From contig NZ_JAUSUB010000019.1 of assembly GCF_030813235.1 (NCBI RefSeq), positions 1 through 64,000 of the forward strand: DNA of 64,000 nt. The letters run 5' to 3'. Of this stretch, positions 9,160-17,863 are shown in pieces (positions within the stretch are counted from its first letter, which is position 1; each line of letters begins with the position of its first letter). This DNA is from Cytobacillus purgationiresistens (GTDB lineage: Bacteria > Bacillota > Bacilli > Bacillales > Cytobacillaceae). A model generated the notes under the pieces. The model searched no databases. It was not told where the DNA came from and saw nothing but the letters and a program-made list of their open reading frames with translations. The translations under genes were made by a program, and so were the position numbers.

Positions 9160-10519
9160 TTTGGCTTTCCTCTCCTTTGGAAATATTTATATACTGTTCA
9201 AAAAACTGTTGCAGCGTTTCTTTAAGCCGTTTAATTAATTCTTCCATCTCTTTATTTGATATCGTTAAAGGCGGAGCTATCATCACCGCATCACCGCTCA
9301 CCCCATCTGAACCCGCACCAGCTGGATAAAGAAGCAAGCCATTCATTTGTGCCAAGCTGATAAGACGTTCAGTTACTTGATAATCTCTAGGGAATGGTAT
9401 CTTGTCAGCTGGATTCTGCACAAACTCTAAGCCTATCATTAGTCCCCTGCCTCGAACATCTCCTATAAAAGGATACTGCTTTTGTAGCTCCAATAATTCA
9501 TTCATTAAAAAAGCGCCTTTTTTCTCTACTTCAGGAATAATTTTGTTTTTTTCCAAATATTCTATGACTGCAAGTGACACTGCACAAGCCTGGGGGTTGG
9601 CGCTTAATGTATGGCCGCCCATTATCGTTTTTGATCCCTTTAAGACAGGCTCCATCACATGATCGCCAACTAAGGTGGCAGCGATTGGGGTATATCCCGC
9701 CCCCATTCCCTTTCCAAGTGTTACAATATCCGGTTCAATATCCCATTGTTCACAAGCAAGCATCGTACCAGTCCTGCCAAAGCCTGTCATGACTTCATCA
9801 GCAATGAAAAGGATATTATGTCTTTCACAAATTTCTTTAATAACCTTGTAGTAATCCTTCGGCGGAGTAATGGCTGCACCGGCTGCACCAATCACTGGCT
9901 CAGCAATGAAGGCGGCAATATGATCAGCTCCGATTCTTTTAATTATGGTCTCTAATTCATGAGCGCATAAATAGCCGCACTCCGGGGCCTCTTTGTTATA
10001 AGGACACCGATAACAATAAGGGGGCTGAATAACAGGAAAATCCTCAAGCAGCGGAATAAAGCGTGCACGCCTGCCTGTATGCCCTGACATCGATAAAGCT
10101 CCCATCGTAATTCCGTGGTAGCTCATCCAGCGTGATAATACTTTTGTCTTTGTAAAAACTCCTTTTTCCTGCCAATATTGAATGGCGATTTTCATTGCCG
10201 TTTCTGTTGCCTCTGAACCGCTATTTACAAAGAAACACCAATTTAAATTAGGCAGTGAAAGGTTGGCAATTTTACGAGCAAGCTTTTCTGCTGGCTCACT
10301 CGTAAATTGCGAGCGGTAAACAAATGAAACCTTTTTTGCCTGCTCCTGCATTGCGTCGATGATTTCTTGAACACCATGGCCAATATTCGCAGTGATTGCA
10401 CCAGATGATGCGTCTAAATACTCCTTTCCTTCTGCATCATATAAATACACACCTTTTCCATAATCAATTAACGGATAGTCAGCGTCTAAAACCGGCTTGA
10501 TTAAAAAGGTTCGATCCAT
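9152..10519 (-). CDS. yodT: class III aminotransferase (YodT)
   Basis: This 455-residue PLP enzyme belongs to the omega/acetylornithine-type class III aminotransferases. Lys270 in TLGKGMGAGY is the PLP lysine, IADEVMTGFGRTG carries the cofactor aspartate, and NSGSEATE near 99-106 binds phosphate. A four-cysteine insertion (CYRC...CGYLC, about 169-185) is present, as in several relatives, and might bind metal. In the beta-lysine route it probably transaminates the amine of an acylated beta-lysine derivative (inference). It is the first gene of its operon. A short hairpin with T-run lies just upstream of its GGAGGG ribosome site. Confidence 0.93.
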   Translation of the reverse strand: MDRTFLIKPVLDADYPLIDYGKGVYLYDAEGKEYLDASSGAITANIGHGVQEIIDAMQEQAKKVSFVYRSQFTSEPAEKLARKIANLSLPNLNWCFFVNSGSEATETAMKIAIQYWQEKGVFTKTKVLSRWMSYHGITMGALSMSGHTGRRARFIPLLEDFPVIQPPYCYRCPYNKEAPECGYLCAHELETIIKRIGADHIAAFIAEPVIGAAGAAITPPKDYYKVIKEICERHNILFIADEVMTGFGRTGTMLACEQWDIEPDIVTLGKGMGAGYTPIAATLVGDHVMEPVLKGSKTIMGGHTLSANPQACAVSLAVIEYLEKNKIIPEVEKKGAFLMNELLELQKQYPFIGDVRGRGLMIGLEFVQNPADKIPFPRDYQVTERLISLAQMNGLLLYPAGAGSDGVSGDAVMIAPPLTISNKEMEELIKRLKETLQQFFEQYINISKGEESQNE

Positions 10520-10539
10520 ATCACGATCCCTCCATCTCT

Positions 10540-10561
10540 AAAAAAGCGCCTAAATGCGCTT
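10540..10561 (-). terminator. hairpin with T-run just upstream of yodT (possible attenuator)
   Basis: On the minus strand AAGCGC, loop ATTTAG, GCGCTT is followed by more T residues, ending about 10 nt before the yodT ribosome site. As placed it would terminate transcripts entering the yod operon. Confidence 0.6.
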
Positions 10562-10988
10562 GTCATGAAAAAAAAGAGACAATTCATATCATGCAGAAGA
10601 AGAATGGCCATGTTAGCAATACTCTATTTTATCCATCACAAGCACCGCTGATCTTGGATTTAATCCATTTAGTTCAATTGTATGTGTAAAGCCCGTAAAT
10701 CTTTCTTAAAGTTTTTTTATAGAAAAGGTATTTGGAATAACGGCATAAGTATTTATTCAATCACTATGAAGTTAGGCCGAAGAAGATCCTGAGCTTTAAA
10801 GCTGTTGCAAATTTCTAAAGGAGAATGATTAATTAATCCGGTGCCCGAGCATAGGCCTATCACTTGTCACCCTGATATATTCCCTAATTATCAATCAAAT
10901 AAAATTACAGTGATTATATCCATTAAGAGGAAGTAAACTATTAAACAACTCTAAAAATTTTATGTACTGACCACTAACCCTCTAAATA
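10562..10988 (-). other. long untranslated region upstream of yodT
   Basis: No ORF with a credible ribosome site is seen in this stretch. It would be the 5' leader if the candidate promoter at 11021-11048 drives yodT. I recognise no known riboswitch class (no lysine-riboswitch core found by eye). The tract AGGCCTATGCTCGGGCACCGG near 10839-10859 is its most GC-rich part. Confidence 0.5.
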
Positions 10989-11002
10989 TGATAACGCTTA
11001 CA
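10989..11002 (-). promoter_or_regulatory. CcpA catabolite-response element (cre)
   Basis: The minus strand reads TGTAAGCGTTATCA, matching all defined positions of the cre consensus. It would lie about +11 to +24 relative to a start from the promoter at 11021-11048, a position typical of repression of catabolic operons by glucose. Confidence 0.75.
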
Positions 11003-11020
11003 TAATTAATTTCTTCTCTT

Positions 11021-11048
11021 ATTTTACCATTTTAAAACAAGAATACAA
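11021..11048 (-). promoter_or_regulatory. candidate sigma-A promoter with extended -10
   Basis: Minus strand TTGTAT, 16-nt spacer, TGGTAAAAT (extended -10 TGn). It lies just upstream of the cre at 10989. It points toward yodT about 0.5 kb downstream with no other gene between. Target assignment is inferred. Confidence 0.45.
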
Positions 11049-11310
11049 TCTATAAATTCTAAATATTCTATTATTAGTAATGATATATTTGCTAGGAAAA
11101 CAAAAATATGAGCCTTATTATAGGTCATATGCATTGTCAGGCTCTTTATAGTTATTCAAGTTATATCATCCATGAGCACACTATTAGGTTCCCATGCAAT
11201 TCGGCTGCAAATGCCATCGCCAACTTTTATGAAGTTCAACGTGTTTACTAGTATATGAAGATTGGATAGAAAATAGTGTGTTCTTATGTCACTAAACTCC
11301 CTATAGCTGT

Positions 11311-11356
11311 ACAATCAGGCGCGCATCTTCGTTAATGAAGATGCGCGCCTGATTGT
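11311..11356. repeat. perfect 20-bp inverted repeat, 6-nt loop
   Basis: ACAATCAGGCGCGCATCTTC at 11311-11330 is exactly complementary to 11337-11356, with loop GTTAAT. The arms are GC-rich within AT-rich DNA. There is no T-run on either side, so it is not a canonical terminator, though it lies 71 nt behind the ORF at 11427-11675 and could end its transcript or block 3' exonucleases. Confidence 0.95.
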
Positions 11357-11426
11357 GGACAACCTAGCAAATATAATAATTTATTACTATCCTTAACAGG
11401 GACCAGGGATCATTTTCAGATGAAAA

Positions 11427-11675
11427 TCAACTAAATGCGCCTTCGTTATACTTATTTACCAACATCGTTCGAACAAATTGTCTGCATTCAGAAGATAAGA
11501 AAGACCTTTGAGGATGAATTAAATCGCCAAATGGCATACCACTAACAAATTTGACTTCCCCTTCAAATTCATTTCCTAAAACAGCATCGTATCCAGTGAT
11601 TTTAACAAAAGTTGAATGATATTGGGTGTTATTGAAATCAATTATACTTAAAATATGATGATGTTCCTGATACAT
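11427..11675 (-). CDS. small protein of unknown function
   Basis: An 82-residue soluble protein that I do not recognise. It begins MYQEHHHILSIIDFNN and contains TGYDAVLGNEFEGEVKF and FGDLIHPQRSFLSSECRQFVRTML. The ATG follows AAGGGGGAA at 5-nt spacing, which strongly supports translation. It stands alone between the yod operon and the TPR gene. No membrane segment or signal peptide is visible. Function is not inferred. Confidence 0.7.
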   Translation of the reverse strand: MYQEHHHILSIIDFNNTQYHSTFVKITGYDAVLGNEFEGEVKFVSGMPFGDLIHPQRSFLSSECRQFVRTMLVNKYNEGAFS

Positions 11676-11879
11676 TCTGTTTCCCCCTTATTTACTGTAT
11701 AACAACATCAAAAGCTGTTAACGAGAATATGTCAAGTTAGTACAAAAATAGTGGGCTAGAAATAACAAACTACCCACCCACTTTAGTGGAGAGCAACAGC
11801 CATCATAGATCTTCATCTGATTTGAAAATGACAGTGCTATGTTGCATTCAAAAATCTTACTCTATTCCAATCACTAAAA

Positions 11880-11916
11880 TGGCTAAAGCCAAGATGCATA
11901 CATCCTGGCTTTAGCC
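11880..11916 (-). terminator. hairpin downstream of the TPR-C39 gene
   Basis: GGCTAAAGCCA (11881-11891) pairs with TGGCTTTAGCC, extended by GATG/CATC after one mismatch. Minus-strand sequence after the stem is ATTTTAG, so the T-tract is weak. It ends 5 nt from the stop codon region. Confidence 0.7.
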
Positions 11917-11920
11917 TATC

Positions 11921-14900
11921 TCACATCCGTGCGTACATTTCCTGAATCGCAACATCTGTTTCTGCCAGTTCTTCGAATATGCCTTCTTCGTCGTTTTTAA
12001 ATACATACTGTAATAATTTATTCGCCTCATTATCGCGTTTTAATAGAGCAAGACTGCATGCTTTGAAATAGTAAGCCGCTATTATTTGCTCATCATGAGC
12101 GATTAAATCTTCGAAAACATTTAATGCCAATTCAGGTTTACCGGCATGATTATAAGCAACCCCAATTTCAATCGATAGTCCAATATCCTCGGGAAAGATA
12201 TCGATTGCAACCTTGAGTACTTGAATGGCTTCCTCATGTCTCTCAGATCCATTTAGCAGATTTCCTAGTCGATAATGCGCTTCTATATTGGATGAGACCT
12301 TTTTTATCACCGTTTTATAACATTTCTCTGCTTTTTTTACTTCGCCTAACTCATTATAGGCATTTCCTTTTATTATTAGTGCTTCCACAGTGTTTCTACT
12401 ATTGTCCTCGAAAGAATTCATCTGCTTAATACTCTGAAGCAAATCAGCTTCATCCCCTGTCATTTCCCCTTTAGTTAAATATAGCTGTCCAAGCTGCAGC
12501 GAAATTTCAGCATGCCCTGCATGAGCATACGCTTTTGCTAATACTTTCTCAGCTTCATCAAATAACCCAGCATTTTCATAGAAAGAAGCTAGCCTGCTTG
12601 CGGCTTCCATATTATCAGGGTCAAGCTTCACTGCCTTTTCATAGAAACGGACAATTGTGCCAGAGATGATAGCTTGCTTTGACTTCTCCTTTAATTTCCC
12701 AAAGATTTTGCCCAAATGAAAGCCCACCTGCTCTTCAGACTTATCCATTTCGTCAAAGTATGAATCAAGAGCCTTGGCAGCCTGCAAATATACTTCGCTT
12801 TTTTCTTCTGTCCTCTTTGCTAATTTATCAATGGTATCTGAAAGCTGCATCCATTTCCCGGTTTGGTCTATGAGGTTAATAAGTCCATCATATATTTCTT
12901 CATTCTCAGGATTTTCCTCTAATATGTGCAGAAGGGTTTTTTTAGCTTCGGTCCATCTTTTAAGTTTGAACTCCAACTTAAATTGACTAAGCTGGATATG
13001 AGGATGATCTGGCATGATTGCAAGGGCTTCATGCAGGTGACGCTCTGCTCTCGATAAATCACCTAGTTCAATAAAACCTTTCGCCATACTTTCAAGAAGC
13101 CAAGCTGGATCAACTTTTCCTTCACGTTCCTGTAAATGATGAAGACAATCATGAACTTCTTTTTCTGAAAGAATAGAGAAGAAATACTCCATATTCACAC
13201 CTAGAGGAGAGTGCTCGAGCAGCTGCTTCATCATATTTATCTCCTCTGCCTGATCACCTTTTATTGCAGCGATTTGCGCCAGACCGGAATAGCTCCCTGC
13301 TAGGGTTGGATCAATATGAAGACTCTGGTGATATGCTTTTGCAGCCAATTGATATTGCTTCATTTTAAAATAAGTCTCCCCCATTTGATAATAGGGAAAG
13401 CTTGTTTCCACAATTGTAATTGCTTGTTTATATAATGCTAGTGCTTCGACATATAGGCCGTCCACATCAAATAAAAGGCCAGTATAACAGTGAAATTCAT
13501 TCCCCAATCTTTCAGAAGTGGTAAGATCGAGGAGGAATTTTCTCGATTCTTTTACAAATGGGGAATCAATGACTAACTCAGTATAGATTTCAAGTGCATC
13601 ATCTATATCATACTTAATAGATGGAATACACGATTCGATATAATCTAATCCTTCCCTAATCAAATGTTCTTCTTCTAAACTTTTTCCTGTTTCTCCTATT
13701 AACTTTCCACCGTAAATAAAATACTCTGCATCCCCTTCAAAGTCTGATCGGTGACCACGGATGAATGATATAGCAGCGTCCTTACCTTGCACAGAGGAGA
13801 GCACAGAGGCGTACCCAATAAATGATAACGCTTCTTGAGGGAATTTATCTAAACAATGAGTATACAATTCTTCCGCTTTAGACCATTCCTCCTGTTCTAG
13901 AAGGATATTGCCTAGTCTGAAGTAAAGCTGACAATCTTCACATTGCTCGATTCCCAGGACCAGTATTTTCACTGCTTCTTCCATCCGTAACTGATCCATA
14001 TATAAATCAGCCAAGGCTATATAACCTTCTTGGAAATCCGGCTCTAAGGATACAGCAATTTTGAAGCCTCTTTCTGCTCTTTTAAGCTTATTCAAGGTAT
14101 GATCAATCCTTGCTCTTTCAAACCAAGCTTGTCCATCCCTGCTATTCTCTTTAATAAGAAGATCATAGATTGTATTTGCTTCTAGATTTTTACCCTGTTC
14201 CGACAAAATGAGTGCATGGTTAAATCGCGTAAAACGATCGTGACCATATAGATTCATTGCAAGATCTGATAGCTTTCGGGCTTTTGGAATATCTTTGGCA
14301 AAACAATAAGAAATCGCGATATAACTCCAAAGCTGCATTTGATCTGAATCAAGCTCAAGTGCCAGCTTAAATGAACTCACTGCTTCCATATATTGATTCT
14401 GATGAAGTTCAATTTGCCCTTTTAAAAAGTGATAATAAGGACTATAAGTTTTTTTTCTGACAGATTGCAGCAACTCGGAAGCTTTCTCTATGATTTCTAG
14501 CCGTAAATAAGACTCTGCGGCATGGAGTGTATAATAATCTTCCTCTTGATACTTTTCCATAATGATTTCAATACATTGGTGAATAAATGGACTCTCGCTG
14601 TGATCAAAAATTGAATTCATTACATAGATTGGTGTGTAGGGAAACTCAAGATTCTTCTTCAAATATTGATATAATTCTCCAAACCGCTCTTCCCCATTAT
14701 CTAATCCATCAGTAATCCTATGAAGCTCCCTAAAGTACTGATCCTCTTCTTTATCTAATAAATCGAGAATTGCTGATTTCTCCTCAGGAACAATAGCAAT
14801 AGACATAAACGCAGTATGCTTTTGCTTTCGATCGAATTCATCGTAACCAACATATAATGTTTCAAATAGATTGGGGTCTTGAATATGGTAAATTGAAAAC

Positions 14901-16117
14901 CTGTCATCATATCCTTTTAAAATTTGCACATGAGAATAATTTTCCATATCGACACTTAATAATATCGGAATACCTTTTTCCAATAGGGTGGAATAAACGT
15001 CATGGTTACCGATAAAATATTGACAATGATAGCCTTGGCTCTCTAAATAGCTTACCGTAGTTGAAAGCTTTGAGCCTGTGACATCAAAAATATGATGAGC
15101 CACGTCCTTTTGCACTTTTCTTTCGCCATAAAAGGCGGAAATCATTTCTACACTGGCAGGCACACAATAATTACTTTCTTGTATAATAGGTGAAATCTCA
15201 AGACTTTTTTCGTTTTTATCAATATTAAAGGTCTCAAATGAAAAGGGAGTATCTCTCAATTTTTGCTCCACAGTTAATGTCTTCAATTCACTTAGCTTTT
15301 CCGTCCGATATAAAGATACGGAATGTAAATGCAAAAAATAATCATGAAAATGGTGATAGGGAAGCATCTCATTTAGCTGATCTATGAGTACTAACATCTC
15401 ATCCCACTTCTCAAGCTCAGATAGCCTTTTAACCTTGGCAAGTATTAATCCCGGCATTGAAGGGAATCTGACTAATCCTTCATTTATCACATGCACGGCC
15501 TGAGAATAATTAGCTGCACTAGCATAGTAATCTGAAAGAATCCAATAACAATGTGCCCCATATTCATCGTTCTCGATACCTTTTTTCAGCAGCTCTTCGG
15601 CTTTGCTTTTTTCCTCCATTTGCATATAGATATAGGCTAATTTATCTAATGCTGGGTGTTTTTCTATATTAAATAATGCAGCGATTTTCTCTCTCACTTC
15701 ATTAAATCTTCTTAATTCGATTAAGCAATGAATTTCACAAATCATTGCTTTTACTACAAGCTCTTTATTTGTTTCTTCATTTATTTCTTCCCGCATACAC
15801 GCTGAGATTTCTTCAAGTGCTTCGATTGGTTTAGCACGTTCAATTAGTTCTTCACTGTACCAAATCATTGTTTGCAGGCTATGAAAGCGCATATGAGCAT
15901 ATCTAGCCAGAAAACTTGAATGCTTATACATTAATCCGCGGTCAAGAAGCTTAATTAACATATGAAAATCTTCTATTGCCTGGATCCCCTGCAGCACTTG
16001 CTTCAATTCAGAGAGCTTCATTGACTTCATTTTTGATAATTCATCTGCAACTATTTGTAGCGCTTGTTCATATTGATTTCCATTGACCAATTGCTTAAGC
16101 TCACTTATTCTTTTCAT
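11921..16117 (-). CDS. giant TPR protein with internal C39-like peptidase domain
   Basis: This 1398-residue protein has degenerate tetratricopeptide repeats in residues 1-300 and again from about 540 to the end (many A-x-x-x-G-x-x and P-x-x-x-x-A-x-x-x-L-A units). Between them, about 305-445, lies a papain-fold domain like bacteriocin-processing C39 peptidases: Cys318 in NYCVPAS, His397 in YSHVQILKGYDD and Asp414 in IQDP form the expected triad. It has no signal peptide or membrane segment, so it should be cytoplasmic. Substrate and role are unknown; no ABC transporter or precursor-peptide gene is adjacent. The ATG follows GAGGTG. It appears to be monocistronic, with a hairpin behind it and the S66 gene's terminator in front. 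Confidence 0.88.
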   Translation of the reverse strand: MKRISELKQLVNGNQYEQALQIVADELSKMKSMKLSELKQVLQGIQAIEDFHMLIKLLDRGLMYKHSSFLARYAHMRFHSLQTMIWYSEELIERAKPIEALEEISACMREEINEETNKELVVKAMICEIHCLIELRRFNEVREKIAALFNIEKHPALDKLAYIYMQMEEKSKAEELLKKGIENDEYGAHCYWILSDYYASAANYSQAVHVINEGLVRFPSMPGLILAKVKRLSELEKWDEMLVLIDQLNEMLPYHHFHDYFLHLHSVSLYRTEKLSELKTLTVEQKLRDTPFSFETFNIDKNEKSLEISPIIQESNYCVPASVEMISAFYGERKVQKDVAHHIFDVTGSKLSTTVSYLESQGYHCQYFIGNHDVYSTLLEKGIPILLSVDMENYSHVQILKGYDDRFSIYHIQDPNLFETLYVGYDEFDRKQKHTAFMSIAIVPEEKSAILDLLDKEEDQYFRELHRITDGLDNGEERFGELYQYLKKNLEFPYTPIYVMNSIFDHSESPFIHQCIEIIMEKYQEEDYYTLHAAESYLRLEIIEKASELLQSVRKKTYSPYYHFLKGQIELHQNQYMEAVSSFKLALELDSDQMQLWSYIAISYCFAKDIPKARKLSDLAMNLYGHDRFTRFNHALILSEQGKNLEANTIYDLLIKENSRDGQAWFERARIDHTLNKLKRAERGFKIAVSLEPDFQEGYIALADLYMDQLRMEEAVKILVLGIEQCEDCQLYFRLGNILLEQEEWSKAEELYTHCLDKFPQEALSFIGYASVLSSVQGKDAAISFIRGHRSDFEGDAEYFIYGGKLIGETGKSLEEEHLIREGLDYIESCIPSIKYDIDDALEIYTELVIDSPFVKESRKFLLDLTTSERLGNEFHCYTGLLFDVDGLYVEALALYKQAITIVETSFPYYQMGETYFKMKQYQLAAKAYHQSLHIDPTLAGSYSGLAQIAAIKGDQAEEINMMKQLLEHSPLGVNMEYFFSILSEKEVHDCLHHLQEREGKVDPAWLLESMAKGFIELGDLSRAERHLHEALAIMPDHPHIQLSQFKLEFKLKRWTEAKKTLLHILEENPENEEIYDGLINLIDQTGKWMQLSDTIDKLAKRTEEKSEVYLQAAKALDSYFDEMDKSEEQVGFHLGKIFGKLKEKSKQAIISGTIVRFYEKAVKLDPDNMEAASRLASFYENAGLFDEAEKVLAKAYAHAGHAEISLQLGQLYLTKGEMTGDEADLLQSIKQMNSFEDNSRNTVEALIIKGNAYNELGEVKKAEKCYKTVIKKVSSNIEAHYRLGNLLNGSERHEEAIQVLKVAIDIFPEDIGLSIEIGVAYNHAGKPELALNVFEDLIAHDEQIIAAYYFKACSLALLKRDNEANKLLQYVFKNDEEGIFEELAETDVAIQEMYARM

Positions 16118-16307
16118 TTAACACCTCAAAAGTTTCATTTCATCCCTATCATAACTGCAATGATGCGAATATACTACATATATTTAATACAAGTTGATAT
16201 AGGCGGGGGAACTGGAAAGTGGCAAAGAAAAACTACTTTGCACAAGCCTGACAAGGATAGGGGTAGTCAGCTTAAAGGATGATCATTAGCCTTTTTGCTC
16301 TGTAAAC

Positions 16308-16347
16308 AACAAAACCCTAATTGACCTCAGTCATTTAGGGTTTTGTT
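16308..16347 (-). terminator. terminator of the S66 peptidase gene
   Basis: A 13-bp perfect stem AACAAAACCCTAA / TTAGGGTTTTGTT with a 14-nt loop. It overlaps the 3' end of the coding region and insulates the TPR gene from upstream transcription. Confidence 0.75.
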
Positions 16348-17314
16348 CGATGAAAATTTCCGTTTTTTCGTTTTCGGCAATAATTGATGCTCGTCCGCCA
16401 AAAGGAATGGCTGCAATTGGCTGTACATGGCCAAAGTTAACATTTGCAATGACCGGGATCCCTTGTAACTCTTTTTTTGACTCTATAATCTTGCTTAAAG
16501 CTGGCACAGTTATTTGCGAGTTCTTCTGAAAGCGTCCGATGATAACTGCTTTTATTGTATGGGCATCCGGCTGATGCAACAATGATTGTAAATCACGATC
16601 AAATGTTAAGGCGTGAGACTCCTCATCATCTTCAATAAAAAGTACAGCATCCTTTAATGACGGCATAAACTCCGTTCCCTGGAGAAGGTTGAGCGTGCAT
16701 AAATTACCGCCAATTAGAGTACCTTCCGCTGCGCCTTCTTGCAATACAGTATATTCTCCTGCTTCTACAAACTTACGAGCCTCCTGGTCAAGATACCATG
16801 CATCATCACTCCAATGCGAGGAGGGCTCTATTTCATATGGTGCGTCGTTCGTCATCGCTTCGATAAAACCATCTAATGTATAGTCGAATCCATGCTTTAC
16901 TCCAAAACTCGAGAAATGAGGACCCGAATAAGTAATTAAGCCGGTTTTTGCATAAATAGCCGCACCTAATGCGGTAATATCACTATATCCACAAAATATT
17001 TTGGGGTTATCTTTAATTAAATCAAAATCAATGTAGTTCAACAGCTGATTGGTATTATATCCTCCTATTGCTGTTAAGATTCCTTTTACATTCGAATCCG
17101 TGAATGCATCATGCAAATCCTCTACTCTCTCCTCAATTGATGAGCTAAAGAATTCATCATGTACTTCTACGTTTTTTCCATATGTAACAATAAAACCAAG
17201 ATTATTTAGACGGTCTTCAGCAATCCTTACTTGTGCCGATTTCATAATCGCCATGCTTCTTGAAGGCGCAATGATACGAATCTCATCACCTGGCTTAAGT
17301 CTTTCAGCGAACAT
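16331..17314 (-). CDS. S66-family LD-carboxypeptidase / MccF-like peptidase
   Basis: This protein of about 327 residues has the S66 fold: N-terminal LKPGDEIRIIAPSR, the AIGGYNTNQLL loop, the nucleophile region CGYSDITAL and the C-terminal NVNFGHVQPIAAIPFGG stretch. S66 enzymes cleave LD-linked cell-wall tetrapeptides in recycling, or amide bonds of peptide-nucleotide antibiotics (MccF). The lack of a signal peptide points to a cytosolic enzyme. The ATG at 17314 follows AGGGGGAAG; the upstream GTG/ATG candidates up to 17356 lack this spacing. Choice between LdcA-like and MccF-like roles cannot be made from sequence alone. Confidence 0.88.
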   Translation of the reverse strand: MFAERLKPGDEIRIIAPSRSMAIMKSAQVRIAEDRLNNLGFIVTYGKNVEVHDEFFSSSIEERVEDLHDAFTDSNVKGILTAIGGYNTNQLLNYIDFDLIKDNPKIFCGYSDITALGAAIYAKTGLITYSGPHFSSFGVKHGFDYTLDGFIEAMTNDAPYEIEPSSHWSDDAWYLDQEARKFVEAGEYTVLQEGAAEGTLIGGNLCTLNLLQGTEFMPSLKDAVLFIEDDEESHALTFDRDLQSLLHQPDAHTIKAVIIGRFQKNSQITVPALSKIIESKKELQGIPVIANVNFGHVQPIAAIPFGGRASIIAENEKTEIFIEQNPK

Positions 17315-17415
17315 TTCTCTTCCCCCTAACATTTGAAAATAATAATATTTTATCAAATATGGGGGTTTAAAGAAATGCTTTTTAAAGAGTATTCAACTTA
17401 TGCTATCTAACAAAT

Positions 17416-17442
17416 ATAAAAAGGAGGCATATTTGCCCCCTT
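17416..17442 (-). terminator. terminator of yjcZ-like gene
   Basis: Minus strand AAGGGGGCA, loop AATA, TGCCTCCTT with one mismatch, followed by TTTATA. It lies 9 nt after the stop codon. Confidence 0.75.
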
Positions 17443-17450
17443 AAAAATCA

Positions 17451-17627
17451 TCACCAGTTTCCAGCCCAGCTAGCGCCGATGATGATTAACAAAATAAATA
17501 ATACAACGATTAATGCAAAACCGCCAAATGCTCCACCGCATCCATGTCCGCCATAACCTGCTACAGGATAGTAAGGTTGTTGAGCACAAGGGTCGCATCC
17601 ATATCCATATCCATGTCCATAACTCAT
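17451..17627 (-). CDS. YjcZ-family sporulation-associated membrane peptide
   Basis: A peptide of about 58 residues with a Gly/Tyr/Cys-rich N-terminus ([14 protein letters not shown]) and a single C-terminal hydrophobic helix, [18 protein letters not shown], the hallmark of the YjcZ family found in spore formers. The ATG at 17627 has AGGAG 8 nt upstream; an in-frame GTG at 17636 overlaps that site and is rejected. Family members are commonly made during sporulation; exact role is unknown. Its presence supports an endospore-forming host. Confidence 0.9.
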   Translation of the reverse strand: MSYGHGYGYGCDPCAQQPYYPVAGYGGHGCGGAFGGFALIVVLFILLIIIGASWAGNW

Positions 17628-17863
17628 TCCATTCACTCCTCTTTAATATTAGGCATTTTCAAAATTATCTTATGAGATAGGTTCTTGTCCTGCATGTGCA
17701 TTCGCCTAGTTTTTCTTTAGAAATGTAATTTATTTTATAATAAAGCTAGACGCAGCTAGCCTCATTGCATACAATTCATTTATGGAGCAATACTTTGCTC
17801 TCATTACTCATTGTCGATTGGGAAACCATATAAACAATCAAGAATAACCAAGGGGAAACATAT

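Noticed and set aside
10581-10605. sigma-54 promoter before yodT (TGGCCA...CTGCA on the minus strand)
   Set aside because: The GG-to-GC spacing is three bases too long for a -24/-12 element.
10562-10988. Lysine riboswitch upstream of yodT
   Set aside because: The conserved core segments could not be found by eye; a covariance-model search would settle it.
11157-11290. Short protein-like frame (minus strand, ending VLMDDIT)
   Set aside because: About 40 codons, no ribosome site or start, no recognised family; too weak to call a pseudogene.
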